From the NCBI GenBank assembly GCA_014885115.2, contig WKLE02002828.1, positions 1-16,018 of the forward strand: DNA of 16,018 bases, in the 5' to 3' direction. This document shows, in pieces, positions 1 to 9,318 of the stretch. The DNA is from Asterionellopsis glacialis. Lineage: Eukaryota; Bacillariophyta; Plagiogrammaphyceae; Rhaphoneidales; Asterionellopsidaceae. The notes under the pieces were generated by a model. The model was not told the DNA's origin. It was given only the letters and a program-made list of their open reading frames with translations, and made no database searches. Each line of letters opens with the position of its first letter. The first letter of the stretch is position 1. Both the position numbers and the translations under genes were made by a program.

Positions 1-1574
1 TATTAAGCAGTATCACATGTAGGACCTAACGGCAAATACAAATGCAAGCCTAAAGGAAAAGAACGTCAAGTGAATTCTCTACCATTACCAGATAGGTCAT
101 AGGTGATACAGGTAAGGTACATGATAAACTGGTACTCTAGTACCAGGTAGAGGAGTTAGAGAAGTACCTGGTACCGTAGAACTAAGGACCTAGAGTCCCG
201 CCTAGAGTTGATACCTTTCGTGTCGATTGAAGGCGGAGGATCCCAGTTTCTTTAAACAACTGTTCACTTGATTCAATGTATTCTTTGATCATTCTTCACA
301 TTGAAGTTGAAGTACCTATTAAAATTGAGGTTGCTGCTAAAAATGACCAGTAATAAGTACCAAGTACAATAATTTAGTAGACTACCAGGTGCTCCAGTAA
401 CGGTAGTAGAAATCAAATTTATCAGCGCAGCCGCCATCCTTAATTAATCCAGAGATCGCTTTTATTTCAACAATGATGTCAAAAATCGCAAGAAATAATA
501 TTGAAATAACCGTATTACCATAGTACTAAATAATACTTGATGTACATTCTACAGTTTCATCAGTGCTTTGGCTGCAAATTTGGTAGGAATGGTTGGAAAT
601 ACTGGTTATGATTATCCTCATTAAAAAGGAATGTAGTGCGCATTATTACTAAAGCGTTTTTGCACATACTTTACCAGGTAGAGGTAAATGAGTCTGGTCC
701 GCCTTATATATAATATAAAATTTACAGTCGATGGACGCACCATTTCAAAATCTCCTAATTAATATTTTTCAAGATTTGGTCGACTCTCAGGTACTGTACG
801 AGGACGGACTCTATCTAGGACCAAGCTTCTAGGACTACCTTGTACCCTGGTACATATGGTACAAATATATCTTTTACCCGTACCTGGTACAACTCATTTT
901 AGATCTTACTGGTACCTGTACATGTAGGTCCTACGTACTGTTTCTATCAAATTTTGCTGGAAACAGCTGTTTTACCAGGAAGTATACAGAAATTAAGAAG
1001 AAAAACAGTACTTAATACCCAGCAGAAATGCTCATTTAGTAGGGAGAAAAAACCTTAATCACACATTAATGGAATGTGCATTTCCGTAGCATCTACCTAG
1101 GACCCTCTAGGTCCTAGTCCTAGTCCTTATTGAAAGTACTGATAAGGCGGAGGTGGGTTTGCCACTGGAAAAAGAATATATAAATACAGGTACCAGCATG
1201 TATACCAGGTACTATCTACTGTAGCGAACATCACAATCAATAATAAATATTCTGAATACTGAAATCCAACGTAGGTCCTACGTTATCATGTTTAATTAAC
1301 GATAGTACCTGGTAGTGCAAGTAGAGGACTTCATAACTGAGTAATTTTTTGGTACGGATGAAGCAGCAGCATCTTTTTACTTCGAGACCTCGCCGCCTCC
1401 AGAGCAGCAAAACAGGTCAGATTAGATCTCTCTCTACTTCTGTGTACACCAGTAGCTAGGACGACTACTCGGGTAGATACACTACCTCTTGTTTTCCAAA
1501 GGATTGAAGCAGCCCGTTGAGATAGACTTGTTGACACCCTTAGCTAGAATTTACCTTTCTTTATTGGGGATAAG
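1..1574. repeat. Gene-free region with many short palindromes
   Basis: I see no convincing gene in this AT-rich stretch. The only longer open frame, on the minus strand near 1331-1537, has no recognisable content. The region is dotted with two related odd-length palindromes. TACCWGGTA occurs at 141, 165, 672, 881, 1203 and 1306. TAGGWCCTA occurs at 20, 925, 1108 and 1272. Around the last one the symmetry extends to 17 nt (1268-1284, AACGTAGG-T-CCTACGTT). Many near-matches surround these, for example TACCCTGGTA near 843. It may also hold the promoter and 5' UTR of the gene starting at 1575, but I recognise no TATA-type element. Confidence 0.6.
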
Positions 1575-3452
1575 ATGACTGGAGAAGCAATGCAGACAGT
1601 GCCAGAGGAGGAAGCAGCCCCGTCAAGTAAGCCTACCATGGAACATCAGCCATTCGCAGTGCCTGCTTCGAGATTGGACAATATCATTTCTCAACGAGAG
1701 GCGATTGTATCCAAATTTGTTAAAAGTTTGGGATTTGAACCACCCCCTGATGCAAAAAAAGGATCGGTGGGAGATTTCGTACAATCAGTTTCTAAGATTT
1801 TTCTAGAGGGTCTGTCAGGTAGCGTAGTAGACCACGATGTTGTTTGTACTGTTCCATCACTTGACCTTTACTCAGGTGACACCTCCAAAGATGCCAGGGC
1901 CAACCCTCTTCCAGGCGTAGGCGTCTCTCATGGGGGCGAAAAGAAGGGAAACATTCCACAGATGGCAGCCTCAGTGCTCACCCAACCTGACGCACAAGCT
2001 GGCGGTGAAACTAAAAAATTGGAGCAAACGGCAGCTCAACATCTCAGCTCTACCACATCTTGGACCAAGTCGTCTCTTATCTACGCTCCAGGAGCAATAG
2101 CCAAAAATATGGCTGCGTCGTTTAAGTCTTTAGTTGAATCACGTATCAAAGCCTGGACTGTGCTTCTCCTGCGACATTCACTGCAATCAGGAGATAATGG
2201 CAGCAGAAATCGTCTCTTGAGCATGCTTTCGTCCAGCGTACACTTGAACAGAGTAACTACCGCCTTCACAACGCTCCCTCTTCCACCAAGTGCCAGGGGT
2301 CTGCAACAGGAGTACGACGTTATTCTCCCACTCTTGTTTGAAGCAAAACTTAACGCGGGTACGAAGGGTGAATATGATGATGTTGTTGTTCGTGCACCGG
2401 GGACTATTTCTGGTACGTATTTAAGTTAATTGTCACAGATCTACAGATCTTTCTCACTCTAACCTGAACACTTGTTCAAAGACTTACCACATTCCTTCCC
2501 GTTTGTATGTGTGCAACACTTTCAATTTGTTAAAACAGCCAACTTCGCCGAGGATGAGCTTGGTTTGGTTAGGGTAGATGTTCGATTAGACACAGCACCT
2601 CTTCTGGAGAGCCTTGTAGAACAGGCACGTCTTGTAGTGTTCAAGGCTGTAGCTAGAGCTACGAAAGCAGATGAGAAGGCCATGGCAGCTAAGCAAGGAA
2701 TTGGCAGTAGCACCAGCATTTCTGGAAACAGTGGTTCCGATAAGATCAGTCCCCTCACACCACGTTCACAGACACCTTCTAGTTTGAATCTTGGCTTCAA
2801 AAGTGCATTAAATCTATCCTCAACTCCGGAAACTCAAAATGAACCTATGCGATTAAAGAAAGCTCGCTCGTCAGCATTGAGACTGAACCAGATTCTTCAT
2901 GGAAGTGGCAAATCGGAAGAGAAAAATTCCTCTCAGCATAATGCTGACGTTCCTATGATGAACGAGCCTCTTTCCAAGACACGAAAAACTCGATCCGTTC
3001 GATGGAACCATCCCATGGAAGCTCCGTCTCGTGACACATCCAACTTTCCCGATGCGAAGCGACAGAGAATGATAGCATCCGCAGCAAAACTTAGATCAAC
3101 CAAATCATTTGGAAAACCCTACGCAGCTGGTTCTCAGCCTGGTAATGCCACATTTGGCGAATTCGGTCGTATTTCCTCGAGTGATCCAATTTGGGGTAGA
3201 GATGGTAAACTTCGTTTCCACCCTACTCCAGATCTTCACGAACAGCAGGACTTATCTCCTGGTGCGAAATCAAATGTCAATGCTAGTTTCGAAAACCAAC
3301 GAACACGTCTTTCATCACTGCACGGACTGACACGCAACAGTAGAAAGTCGGAACAGCAATCGGCAGAAAGTGGGGCTTTCGCCAGAACTGCTACTGCTCT
3401 GGAAGGTTGGTTGTTGAGTAGTGCAACAGGGAAGAGAGGCGGGGGATATTAA
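1575..3452 (+). CDS. Unrecognised 583-residue protein, two exons
   Basis: The CDS joins 1575-2412 and 2539-3452. The intron has a GTACGT donor and an ACAG acceptor. The split codon G|CC rebuilds Ala280, and the frame then stays open to a TAA at 3450-3452. I do not recognise the family. Residues 1-340 look at least partly folded: there is a helical stretch around 35-90 and a hydrophobic or amphipathic segment around residues 180-220. The section right after the splice (residues 281-325, NFAEDELGLVRVDV and on) is well ordered in composition. From about 345 to the end it is Ser-, Lys- and Arg-rich and probably disordered, with a cluster of Ser/Thr-Pro sites (SPLTPRSQTPS from residue 350) and a small basic patch (KRQR, 453-456). 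Inference: possibly a phosphorylated nuclear or scaffold protein. There is no signal peptide or clear transmembrane helix. The start is the first ATG of the frame; a second ATG lies five codons on. Existence of the gene is fairly sure, function unknown. Confidence 0.72.
2413..2538 (+). other. Intron of the unrecognised gene
   Basis: This is a 126 bp phase-1 GT-AG intron. Retention would add five residues and then stop at 2427-2429. The acceptor AAACAG keeps the downstream frame open for more than 300 codons, which supports this choice. Confidence 0.75.
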
Positions 3453-4039
3453 CAGAAAAACAATACAATGGATCTCCCTTTCTTCTTCTTTTGCATACAT
3501 TCGTGTGCACGTCAGGCTGGTTAGAGTTATTAGTTGGCTTCTGTTACTTTGCTTAGATGGTATGACTTGGAGGTAGTGGGAGCGCGTGATATTATCATTC
3601 GAATCATACCTTGGAAGTACTTGGCCATGTTCTGTAGTTGGATTAAAATATACATATAAATGAAATGCAATTAATGCGAAATTGAAAATTAATATCCTTT
3701 TTTCAAAATGCATGCTTTTCCAGCTATCGATATTTGTTAAAAAAAATCATTTTTCTTGGGTGAGAAGTAGGGAATTCATACAATTCTGTTTGTCTATTAA
3801 GACACTCGAAGTTGAAAATACATAATTTATCCGAGCAAACCAACGTGATGAGCCACAACAATGAAGAAGAACTAGAGCCCTTTTGATGTCGTGAAGAAAT
3901 AATGATGGTAACAACATCAATGACCACGTGAGTAGAACAAAGAATGAAAGGCATTCATATAATTTTGAAACGCACGCTGTATACGTGGACACTAGTGATA
4001 GTACGTGCACCAGCTATAGACAGTGTGGTCTCCTCGTTG

Positions 4040-4163
4040 CTTCTTGTCGGTGCAGTTTCTTTGCAATACCTCGACTAACAACGTGAACGTCTTTTTCGCG
4101 CCTTGTCTCTTCTTGTCGATGTGGTTTCCATGTACTCTCGACAAACATCTTGACTGCCTTTTT
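4040..4163. repeat. Diverged tandem direct repeat, two copies
   Basis: Two copies begin with CTTCTTGTCG (from about 4040 and from about 4109). Each then shows GTTTC, a CTCGAC block followed by AACA/AAACA, TGA-C and a run of T. The copies are roughly 55 nt long and about 69 nt apart, with several mismatches and small indels. They do not match any element I recognise. Confidence 0.45.
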
Positions 4164-4460
4164 TATCATCGTATATAGCTTTCGGTAGTAGCCGATTATT
4201 CAGAATATTTCAATTACTTCCTATTCAACTGGATCCACACAAGAAAGTGACGATGGATGGTGGCATGTTCAAGATTACAGTGAAGCGAGAACAAAAATTA
4301 TTCAGTGTTTTCATGATAATCAGACAAGGCAAATCAGACAGATTGAGCAAAGAAAACAAAAATCATTGAGAACGGTCCTTGAGATGAACTTCTACTAAGT
4401 GCAATACTCTAATATGATTTCACGGATGCTTTGACTAAAACGGAGAGCTTTATCTATCAG

Positions 4461-4607
4461 TTAAATTGAATCAGAATCACCATCACCACTAACTGAATTA
4501 ATACCGACTTTACTTGCTTTCCCTCTACCATCATTTTCATTGTTGTCATCATTTTCGTTTGCGTCACTGCCATCGGGACCTACTTCTAGCCTAGAGAGAG
4601 GCAACAT
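4461..4607 (-). CDS. Possible small acidic ORF or terminal exon
   Basis: Read on the minus strand, an ATG at 4607 opens a 48-codon frame ending in TAA at 4461-4463. The product begins MLPLSRLEVGPDGSDANEND and continues rich in Asp, Asn, Glu and Gly, ending GDGDSDSI. Such acidic tails are common at eukaryotic C-termini. The minus strand reads TTGCCTCTCTCTAG just before the codons for LEVGPDG, which resembles a 3' splice acceptor, so this could be the last exon of a minus-strand gene rather than a stand-alone peptide. I could not find a convincing upstream exon. A chance open frame in repetitive DNA is quite possible. Confidence 0.2.
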   Translation of the reverse strand: MLPLSRLEVGPDGSDANENDDNNENDGRGKASKVGINSVSGDGDSDSI

Positions 4608-4690
4608 GAACTAGACTCCTACATCATTCGTTCTAGCACTGCTCGTGGAGAAACTAAAAAATATGGACTCTCAGTAGTTAGTACTTTGTA

Positions 4691-4718
4691 ATTTTGGGAC
4701 ATGAAATTTTCCCAAAAT
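4691..4718. repeat. Compact inverted repeat (9 bp arms)
   Basis: ATTTTGGGA (4691-4699) is followed after 10 nt by its exact reverse complement TCCCAAAAT (4710-4718). It could form a small hairpin. There is no adjacent gene to assign it to as a terminator. Confidence 0.45.
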
Positions 4719-4918
4719 AGGTCTACTCTGACGCAAAATAGGATATTCCAACAATGTTCAACCAATTCACGAGGTCCTATGAAAAACTTCTTTCATTAAA
4801 CTGGCTAAATGTAACTTGAAATAACACTTTTGGTCAGTTCTACGTTGAGTGATTGTGGGTTGGTTTTGTGAAGATACTTTTTATGATTCGTGGTTTAAGG
4901 ATAGTTTTATGCCACTCT

Positions 4919-5172
4919 CGGTACGTACCGTCATATCTATTATTATAATAATTCTTGTATGTATTAATAAGACCTATTAATAATGTCCCCTGTACTTGGA
5001 CTAGCAATTGTGCGACACGGTGATAGGACCTACATTGCACAATATTCTGATCCTCAAAGAAGTTAGTTCCGTGGGACCTAGTCCTACTGGTAGTCGTCGC
5101 GCGTAGGACTACCTGTGGTATCAGTACCTGGTATTAAATACCAGTTCCGTAATTCGGTACCTGTACCAGGTA
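4919..5172. repeat. Palindrome-rich patch upstream of the RRM-tail gene
   Basis: This patch contains the perfect palindrome CGGTACGTACCG (4919-4930). It also has TAGGACCTA (5024-5032), TACCTGGTA (5125-5133) and TACCAGGTA (5164-5172), with near-matches between them. These are the same word families as in the other gene-free gaps of the window. Confidence 0.7.
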
Positions 5173-5579
5173 ATGATTTGAGTGTGTATCTGAACACGTC
5201 TTGTCTGTTGTGGTGCCTTTATTGTCGGACCCAGGAACGATAGTCCTAGAATATCATAATATATTATATATTTTCCTTCAAAAATCTTTCTTTTTTTTTT
5301 CTGTTCAAAAAAACACAATGTAAATGTTATATGACAAAGAAATGTAGATAAGACCTTATTTAAAAGACCTGGCCGACGCGCTTGCCTGCGGGTGATTGGA
5401 GTTGAATCCCTTGCTTGAATCCGAGCGAATACAGATCACCAATAGAAAGAGCGAGAACTTGGCAAGCAAAGTCAGGCACCAACCGCCCCAGAATCCATGG
5501 CAACAGTGATTATCACAAGAGAGCAAGACATCGAGTGATCGTGCCAAAACACAACTGAACTCGCTGCAGGGGGAGGGGA

Positions 5580-8300
5580 ATGAGTCGACAGAGAATGACA
5601 AAGAGTCAGGCGGAAAGTGACTTCAATGGTTGTAACAATGATCTCAATTTTAAGAACTGCGTGAACGCGGAGGAACCATCAGACAAGAATCTTCATCTGC
5701 CCTTCAATTTGCTAGAACAACCGGAAGAGACGCCAAATGAACAAACCCGTAGCATGCGACAAAGGTCAAGTCAAATTGGTTTGGGGGCAAGCCAATTTGG
5801 GTCGATATTGACATATTTTTTACGATGTCGGTTTCCTAGTGGCGGTGGTCTTTTAGCTGTTTTTCTTGTCTCCGCGCTTTGTCCCGGTTCAGTAGCTCAA
5901 CCAACCATTTCACCAACCATAATGCCGACGACGGATTCACCGTCTCAATTCCCTACCATGTCTAGCAGCCCTACAACTTTACCAAGTGTGTCGATGCTTC
6001 CTTCTGTTTCAGTCTCACCGTCAATATCTCCAACCGCGTCTCCGTCGGCATCGCCAACAGATTCGCCTATGCCTTCAAATGCACCGACAGCTGCACCCTC
6101 GATAGCTCCGTCGTTGTCCGCGCTTCCATCTGGGGAACCTACATCAATTCCGACAAATGCCCCAACGATCTCCGCGATGCCATCTAATATGCCCACCGTT
6201 GTTCCATCAGATCGTCCCACGACGACGGTCGGTCCTTCTTTTTCACCTTCCCAATCTCAGATGCCTTCCGCAATACCAACCGTCTCCCCTGTTCCTTCCA
6301 CATTACCGACGTTTTCGCCCTCTATCTCAATGGCTCCTTCTTCACAACCTTCGAGTTCTCCTACAATGGAACCTACTTACTCTGAAATTATAAGAGAAGT
6401 TGCCTTTTTTCGGCAAACGTTTGAAATTAATACGGATGAACAATTCAATGAAACAGAACAGCTTCTTTTTCAATCTACAATGGAGAATTACACAAAATTT
6501 ATCACAAAGGAAGAAGATATAGATTTGATTGCCGTTCGTCGCCTAAACACAACTTGCACAATTATAGAACAAGATGTGGGAATCGTCAGGCGCCGCTGGC
6601 TTTCAGCAGTTTTCAGCCGGAGAACTCAGGATCTTATCAATCAAGTGCAATACAAGATGGAATATATATCCAAACATGCCAATGTTACGGGATTCGGTTC
6701 CAAATTCCAAAAACAGATCAACGACAACTTAGAGCAGCTTACAGAGGATTTGGTTGGTAAAGGTTTACAAATTATGCTATCCAACCCCGTAGTTTTGCTA
6801 AAGACTACAGAGGCTCCAACTGGTGCTCCATCATTGGTACCCTCGCATCCACCAACCAATATACCATCCGTACCCCCGAGTGAGATTCCAACTGCTGTGC
6901 CATCCTTTCGGCCAACAGAGGTCCCGTCTTTCTTTCCATCGGCTGGGCCCACGCCAATTTGGCCATCAGATATCCCGAGTTACACCCCAACTTACATTTC
7001 AGAACAACCTTCAGGCTCAGGCAGCGGCGATGGGGGCACAAGCAGCACAGTTATCGTCATTCCCCTTGTTTTAATTGTATGTGGTGTATTGATCGGGTTA
7101 TTGTTTTACTATCGAAGACGTAAACGCCGCAAGGAAATGGAGTACCAGCACAGTGCTGCGAATTATCCAAGAGCTGGAATGCAAGAAGGTAGCCACTGGA
7201 CAGGAAGTGGAACCCAGCCAACTGCTGCTTCTAATGCGGAAGTTCTGCATGTAACAACTGATACAGATGAAATGTACATGAATAAATATCCCCCACCACC
7301 AATGGCAAATCAATATGATCGTCAATCACCACCGGGTGTAGGCGAGCACCCTCAGACGGGAATTCTTTCTCCTACAGAGTCACTGATGTCAAATCAATCG
7401 CTTTTGTCTACTGGAAATTCTATAGGGCCAGACTCTGTGGACGAACCTGATACAAGAGACCACCTGGCCGATGAATTTGACCAATACAAAGACCAAAACC
7501 TGGAAAAGATGAGAACAGGTGTAGAAGGTAACCTCCATGGCTTTGACGGAATGATGAGTCATGCACTGACCAAAGCACTGATGGAAGACGATGATTCTCC
7601 AAATCCAAGAGAACTACTCTGGGGAGGAACTGGTGGTGCTATGGAGATCGAAGCCAGCGCTCTCGGTGAAGTCAATGATTGGCTAAAGCGAAACGACAGA
7701 GCCACAGTAGACGAAAAGAGGTCTTTTATGCAGGATACTCTCAACAAAATGGTTGCAAGTGTACGGCATGGAGTGATTGGACCAGACCATGCCTCTCGTG
7801 CAATTCACGAATGCGGAGCTCTTTTAGGACTCCAGCTTGCAGAGGAGATTCCGGCGGATACATTGATTATTACAGGAATGCGAAAGACAGTTAAAAAAGA
7901 AGATGTTAGAAAAGCATTTGCGGAATTCGGTGAAATCGAAGACGCAGCAGTTTCGGCTTTCGAGCGAGGGTTCGGTAAGTTTGATACTACTATTGAAAAT
8001 TTTTGTATTATATTTTCTTGCTTTGACGACTAAATTTTTGTTCTCAACTTGTCAAACATAGGCTTAGTGCGATTCAAATCTCCCAAGTCAGTGCAACGTG
8101 CAATGGATAAATTCCGCACGGAAGAGATTGTGGTACAAGATGTAGCAGTTATGGTTAAGGTTCTCAAATCAGAGACTGACAAAAGACCCATGTCATCTTT
8201 CTTTCCTGTTCCAGAAAGCGAGTTGAACAGACATTCTTCTGCACCTATATCTGGAAATTCATCCAAAGGAGACAAGAATGGTTATGCGGAATCGGAATGA
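5580..8300 (+). CDS. Membrane protein: Pro/Ser/Thr-repeat ectodomain, TM helix and C-terminal RRM
   Basis: The CDS joins 5580-7974 and 8062-8300 (877 residues). Residues 1-70 are polar. A hydrophobic stretch at about 89-106 ends in a signal-like GSVA, so it is either a late signal peptide or an anchor; translation from Met59 would give a conventional signal peptide. Residues 107-266 are a PS/PT repeat region of the kind seen in diatom surface proteins. A globular section (about 267-408) has four N-glycosylation sequons (N290, N303, N323, N368). A second PS/PT region (411-478) leads to a transmembrane helix (about 490-511) and a strong stop-transfer run, YYRRRKRRK. The cytosolic tail (about 360 residues) ends in an RRM at about 760-840. 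It has an RNP2-like LIITGM (762-767) and an RNP1 RGFGLVRF (796-803) that fits the consensus. Inference: a surface or secretory-pathway protein that could bind RNA on its cytosolic face. An RRM on a single-pass receptor-like protein is unusual. Gene confidence is high, topology moderate, role unknown. Confidence 0.85.
7975..8061 (+). other. Intron splitting the RRM
   Basis: This is an 87 bp phase-1 GT-AG intron (GTAAGT donor, CATAG acceptor). The split codon G|GC gives Gly799 inside the RNP1 motif RGFGLVRF. That restoration of a consensus motif is strong evidence for the splice. Retention would stop the protein at 8031-8033 with half an RRM. Confidence 0.92.
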
Positions 8301-8391
8301 GTTCGTGTGGAGGACTCTTCTCTTTTGAGCTACGCCATGTTTCATAGTTTCATATTTTAAAACAAAAATTCTTTCTAGACTTATGTTATGT

Positions 8392-9015
8392 TTAACAATG
8401 CTTTTCTACACATTTATTGAGAGGCATGTTGCGAGGCCACTGTGTGGATGATCCCTCAAAATGATCAACTAGGTCTGCAATAGGAATCTTCTGTTTGTAG
8501 GCGTCTTGCCCTGCGGAAGTGGCCCCACCCTGCTTTGTGATACTTACTTTAAGTGGGTTGAGCCATTGTTGTCCAAAATCTTTCCCAAGAGCTTTTAGGA
8601 CGGGAGTTGCAGGATCAAACCCCCTCAAAAGTTGACTCATAGACTCGTTATGGAGCACAATCAAAGTTGGTTCGTCACCGCTGCTATTAGCTGCAGCCAA
8701 ACTGGACACAATTCGCAATGCAGCTGGTCCCGGTTGCTGATCTTGTAGCCTTTCAGGTGATGTATACCATCCTACAACTTTGGATTCTGATGCAGCTTGT
8801 ACAAGTGATAATGCTGTGTCGATTAGTGGCTTTGTTGGTTCCTCATGACAGATCGGAATAGCTTCGTCCACTGTAACAACACAGTCTTTTGATATGGATC
8901 CCAAAAGCACTCCATGAACCACCGTTGTACCGTGAGTTGCTGAATGGAGTAGCATACCAACGAATGCTTCCGGTGATATAACTACAGATGATGTTTTCCC
9001 TTCGTTCGCAGTCAT
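8392..9015 (-). CDS. ER membrane protein complex subunit 8/9 (EMC8/9)
   Basis: This encodes 207 residues, almost the same length as animal EMC8 and EMC9. The EMC inserts tail-anchored and multi-pass proteins into the ER membrane, and EMC8/9 is its cytosolic MPN-fold subunit without the metalloprotease residues. Family features visible: an N-terminal segment with a VHGVLLG strand after a short helix, DEAIPICHE matching the 'D-IPL-H' stretch, then VVGWYTSPERLQD (the family's AGYY-A-ER--D) and TLIVLHNES (family LIMVDN). The C-terminus is WPRNMPLNKCVEKHC, like the family ending 'W-NP-INKAV---C'. I see no JAMM zinc ligands, as expected for EMC8/9. I start at the ATG at 9015; a frame extension of two codons upstream begins with TTG and is not a credible start. 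There are no introns. It is convergent with the RRM-tail gene (91 bp gap) and divergent from the rhomboid. Which paralogue it matches best cannot be told. Confidence 0.87.
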   Translation of the reverse strand: MTANEGKTSSVVISPEAFVGMLLHSATHGTTVVHGVLLGSISKDCVVTVDEAIPICHEEPTKPLIDTALSLVQAASESKVVGWYTSPERLQDQQPGPAALRIVSSLAAANSSGDEPTLIVLHNESMSQLLRGFDPATPVLKALGKDFGQQWLNPLKVSITKQGGATSAGQDAYKQKIPIADLVDHFEGSSTQWPRNMPLNKCVEKHC

Positions 9016-9109
9016 GGTCAATCTCTTATTGCATTGGTTCCTCTGCTAACTGCTAACAAGACTACGGACTGGATTTGTTTGTTTTGCTTTCATGCCACAT
9101 CTCGCTGTT

Positions 9110-9129
9110 GGGGAAATTGGGGGGGCGGG
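9110..9129 (+). promoter_or_regulatory. Potential G-quadruplex motif
   Basis: The plus strand reads GGGG-AAATT-GGGGGGG-C-GGG, which satisfies four runs of at least three G with loops of 1-5 nt. It lies about 95 bp upstream of the EMC8/9 start codon, on the template strand of that gene. Formation is a prediction only. Confidence 0.5.
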
Positions 9130-9279
9130 CGGCGCTGGCGGAGACGGACGGGGATATGGACCCAAGGGGATCTCAGTCGAATGAGTCAATGGATTTCCTC
9201 CTCCCGCTACATAGGTCACGGACGATGCACGACGAGACAAGGTGAGGAAGAAACGAGAGACGCAGACTTGAGACTGATC

Positions 9280-9318
9280 AACCTCTCTAGAGAGGTTTTA
9301 GAGGACCTCTCTAGAGAG
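9280..9318. repeat. Paired palindromes, 24 bp centre to centre
   Basis: AACCTCTCTAGAGAGGTT (9280-9297) is a perfect 18 bp palindrome. CTCTCTAGAGAG (9307-9318) is a perfect 12 bp palindrome. The shared word ACCTCTCTAGAGAG starts at 9281 and again at 9305. They sit about 110-145 bp upstream of the rhomboid ATG, so a dimeric regulator site is conceivable; no known factor is implied. Confidence 0.6.

Larger units (their letters stand above)
3453..5579. other. Gene-free region of 2.1 kb
   Basis: No convincing gene is present. It contains a diverged direct repeat (about 4040-4163), a short open frame without ATG (4192-4398, +), a small acidic reading frame (4461-4607, -), and a compact hairpin (4691-4718). 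A palindrome-rich patch (4919-5172) follows, then an AT run near 5255-5270 and a T tract near 5288-5300. The open frames on the minus strand at 3315-4010 and 4840-5601 have no recognisable content. The last few hundred bases should hold the promoter and 5' UTR of the RRM-tailed membrane protein. Confidence 0.55.

Noticed and set aside
1..1330. CRISPR-like or tandem array made from the TACCWGGTA repeats
   Set aside because: Spacing is irregular, units are only 9-17 nt, and there are no equal spacers; this is a dispersed motif, not an array.
3590..3620. TTCGAAT resembling a tRNA T-loop
   Set aside because: The flanking bases do not form a T stem, and no acceptor or anticodon arm can be drawn. 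The same holds for GTTCAAAT near 10580. I see no tRNA in the window.
3315..3713. 132-codon minus-strand open frame overlapping the end of the unrecognised gene
   Set aside because: It overlaps coding sequence of the plus-strand gene and has an unstructured, AT-driven composition with no family resemblance.
4252..4368. 38-codon ATG frame on the plus strand (MDGGMFKITVKREQ...)
   Set aside because: It is short, AT-driven, overlaps a longer open frame without ATG, and has no recognisable content.
5945..6220. Minus-strand open frame of Gly/Asp/Val repeats
   Set aside because: It is the mirror image of the PS/PT repeat codons of the plus-strand membrane protein; similar mirror frames occur at 6641-7041.
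9016..9021. Two extra N-terminal codons for EMC8/9
   Set aside because: The first codon is TTG, not ATG; the ATG at 9015 is the sensible eukaryotic start.
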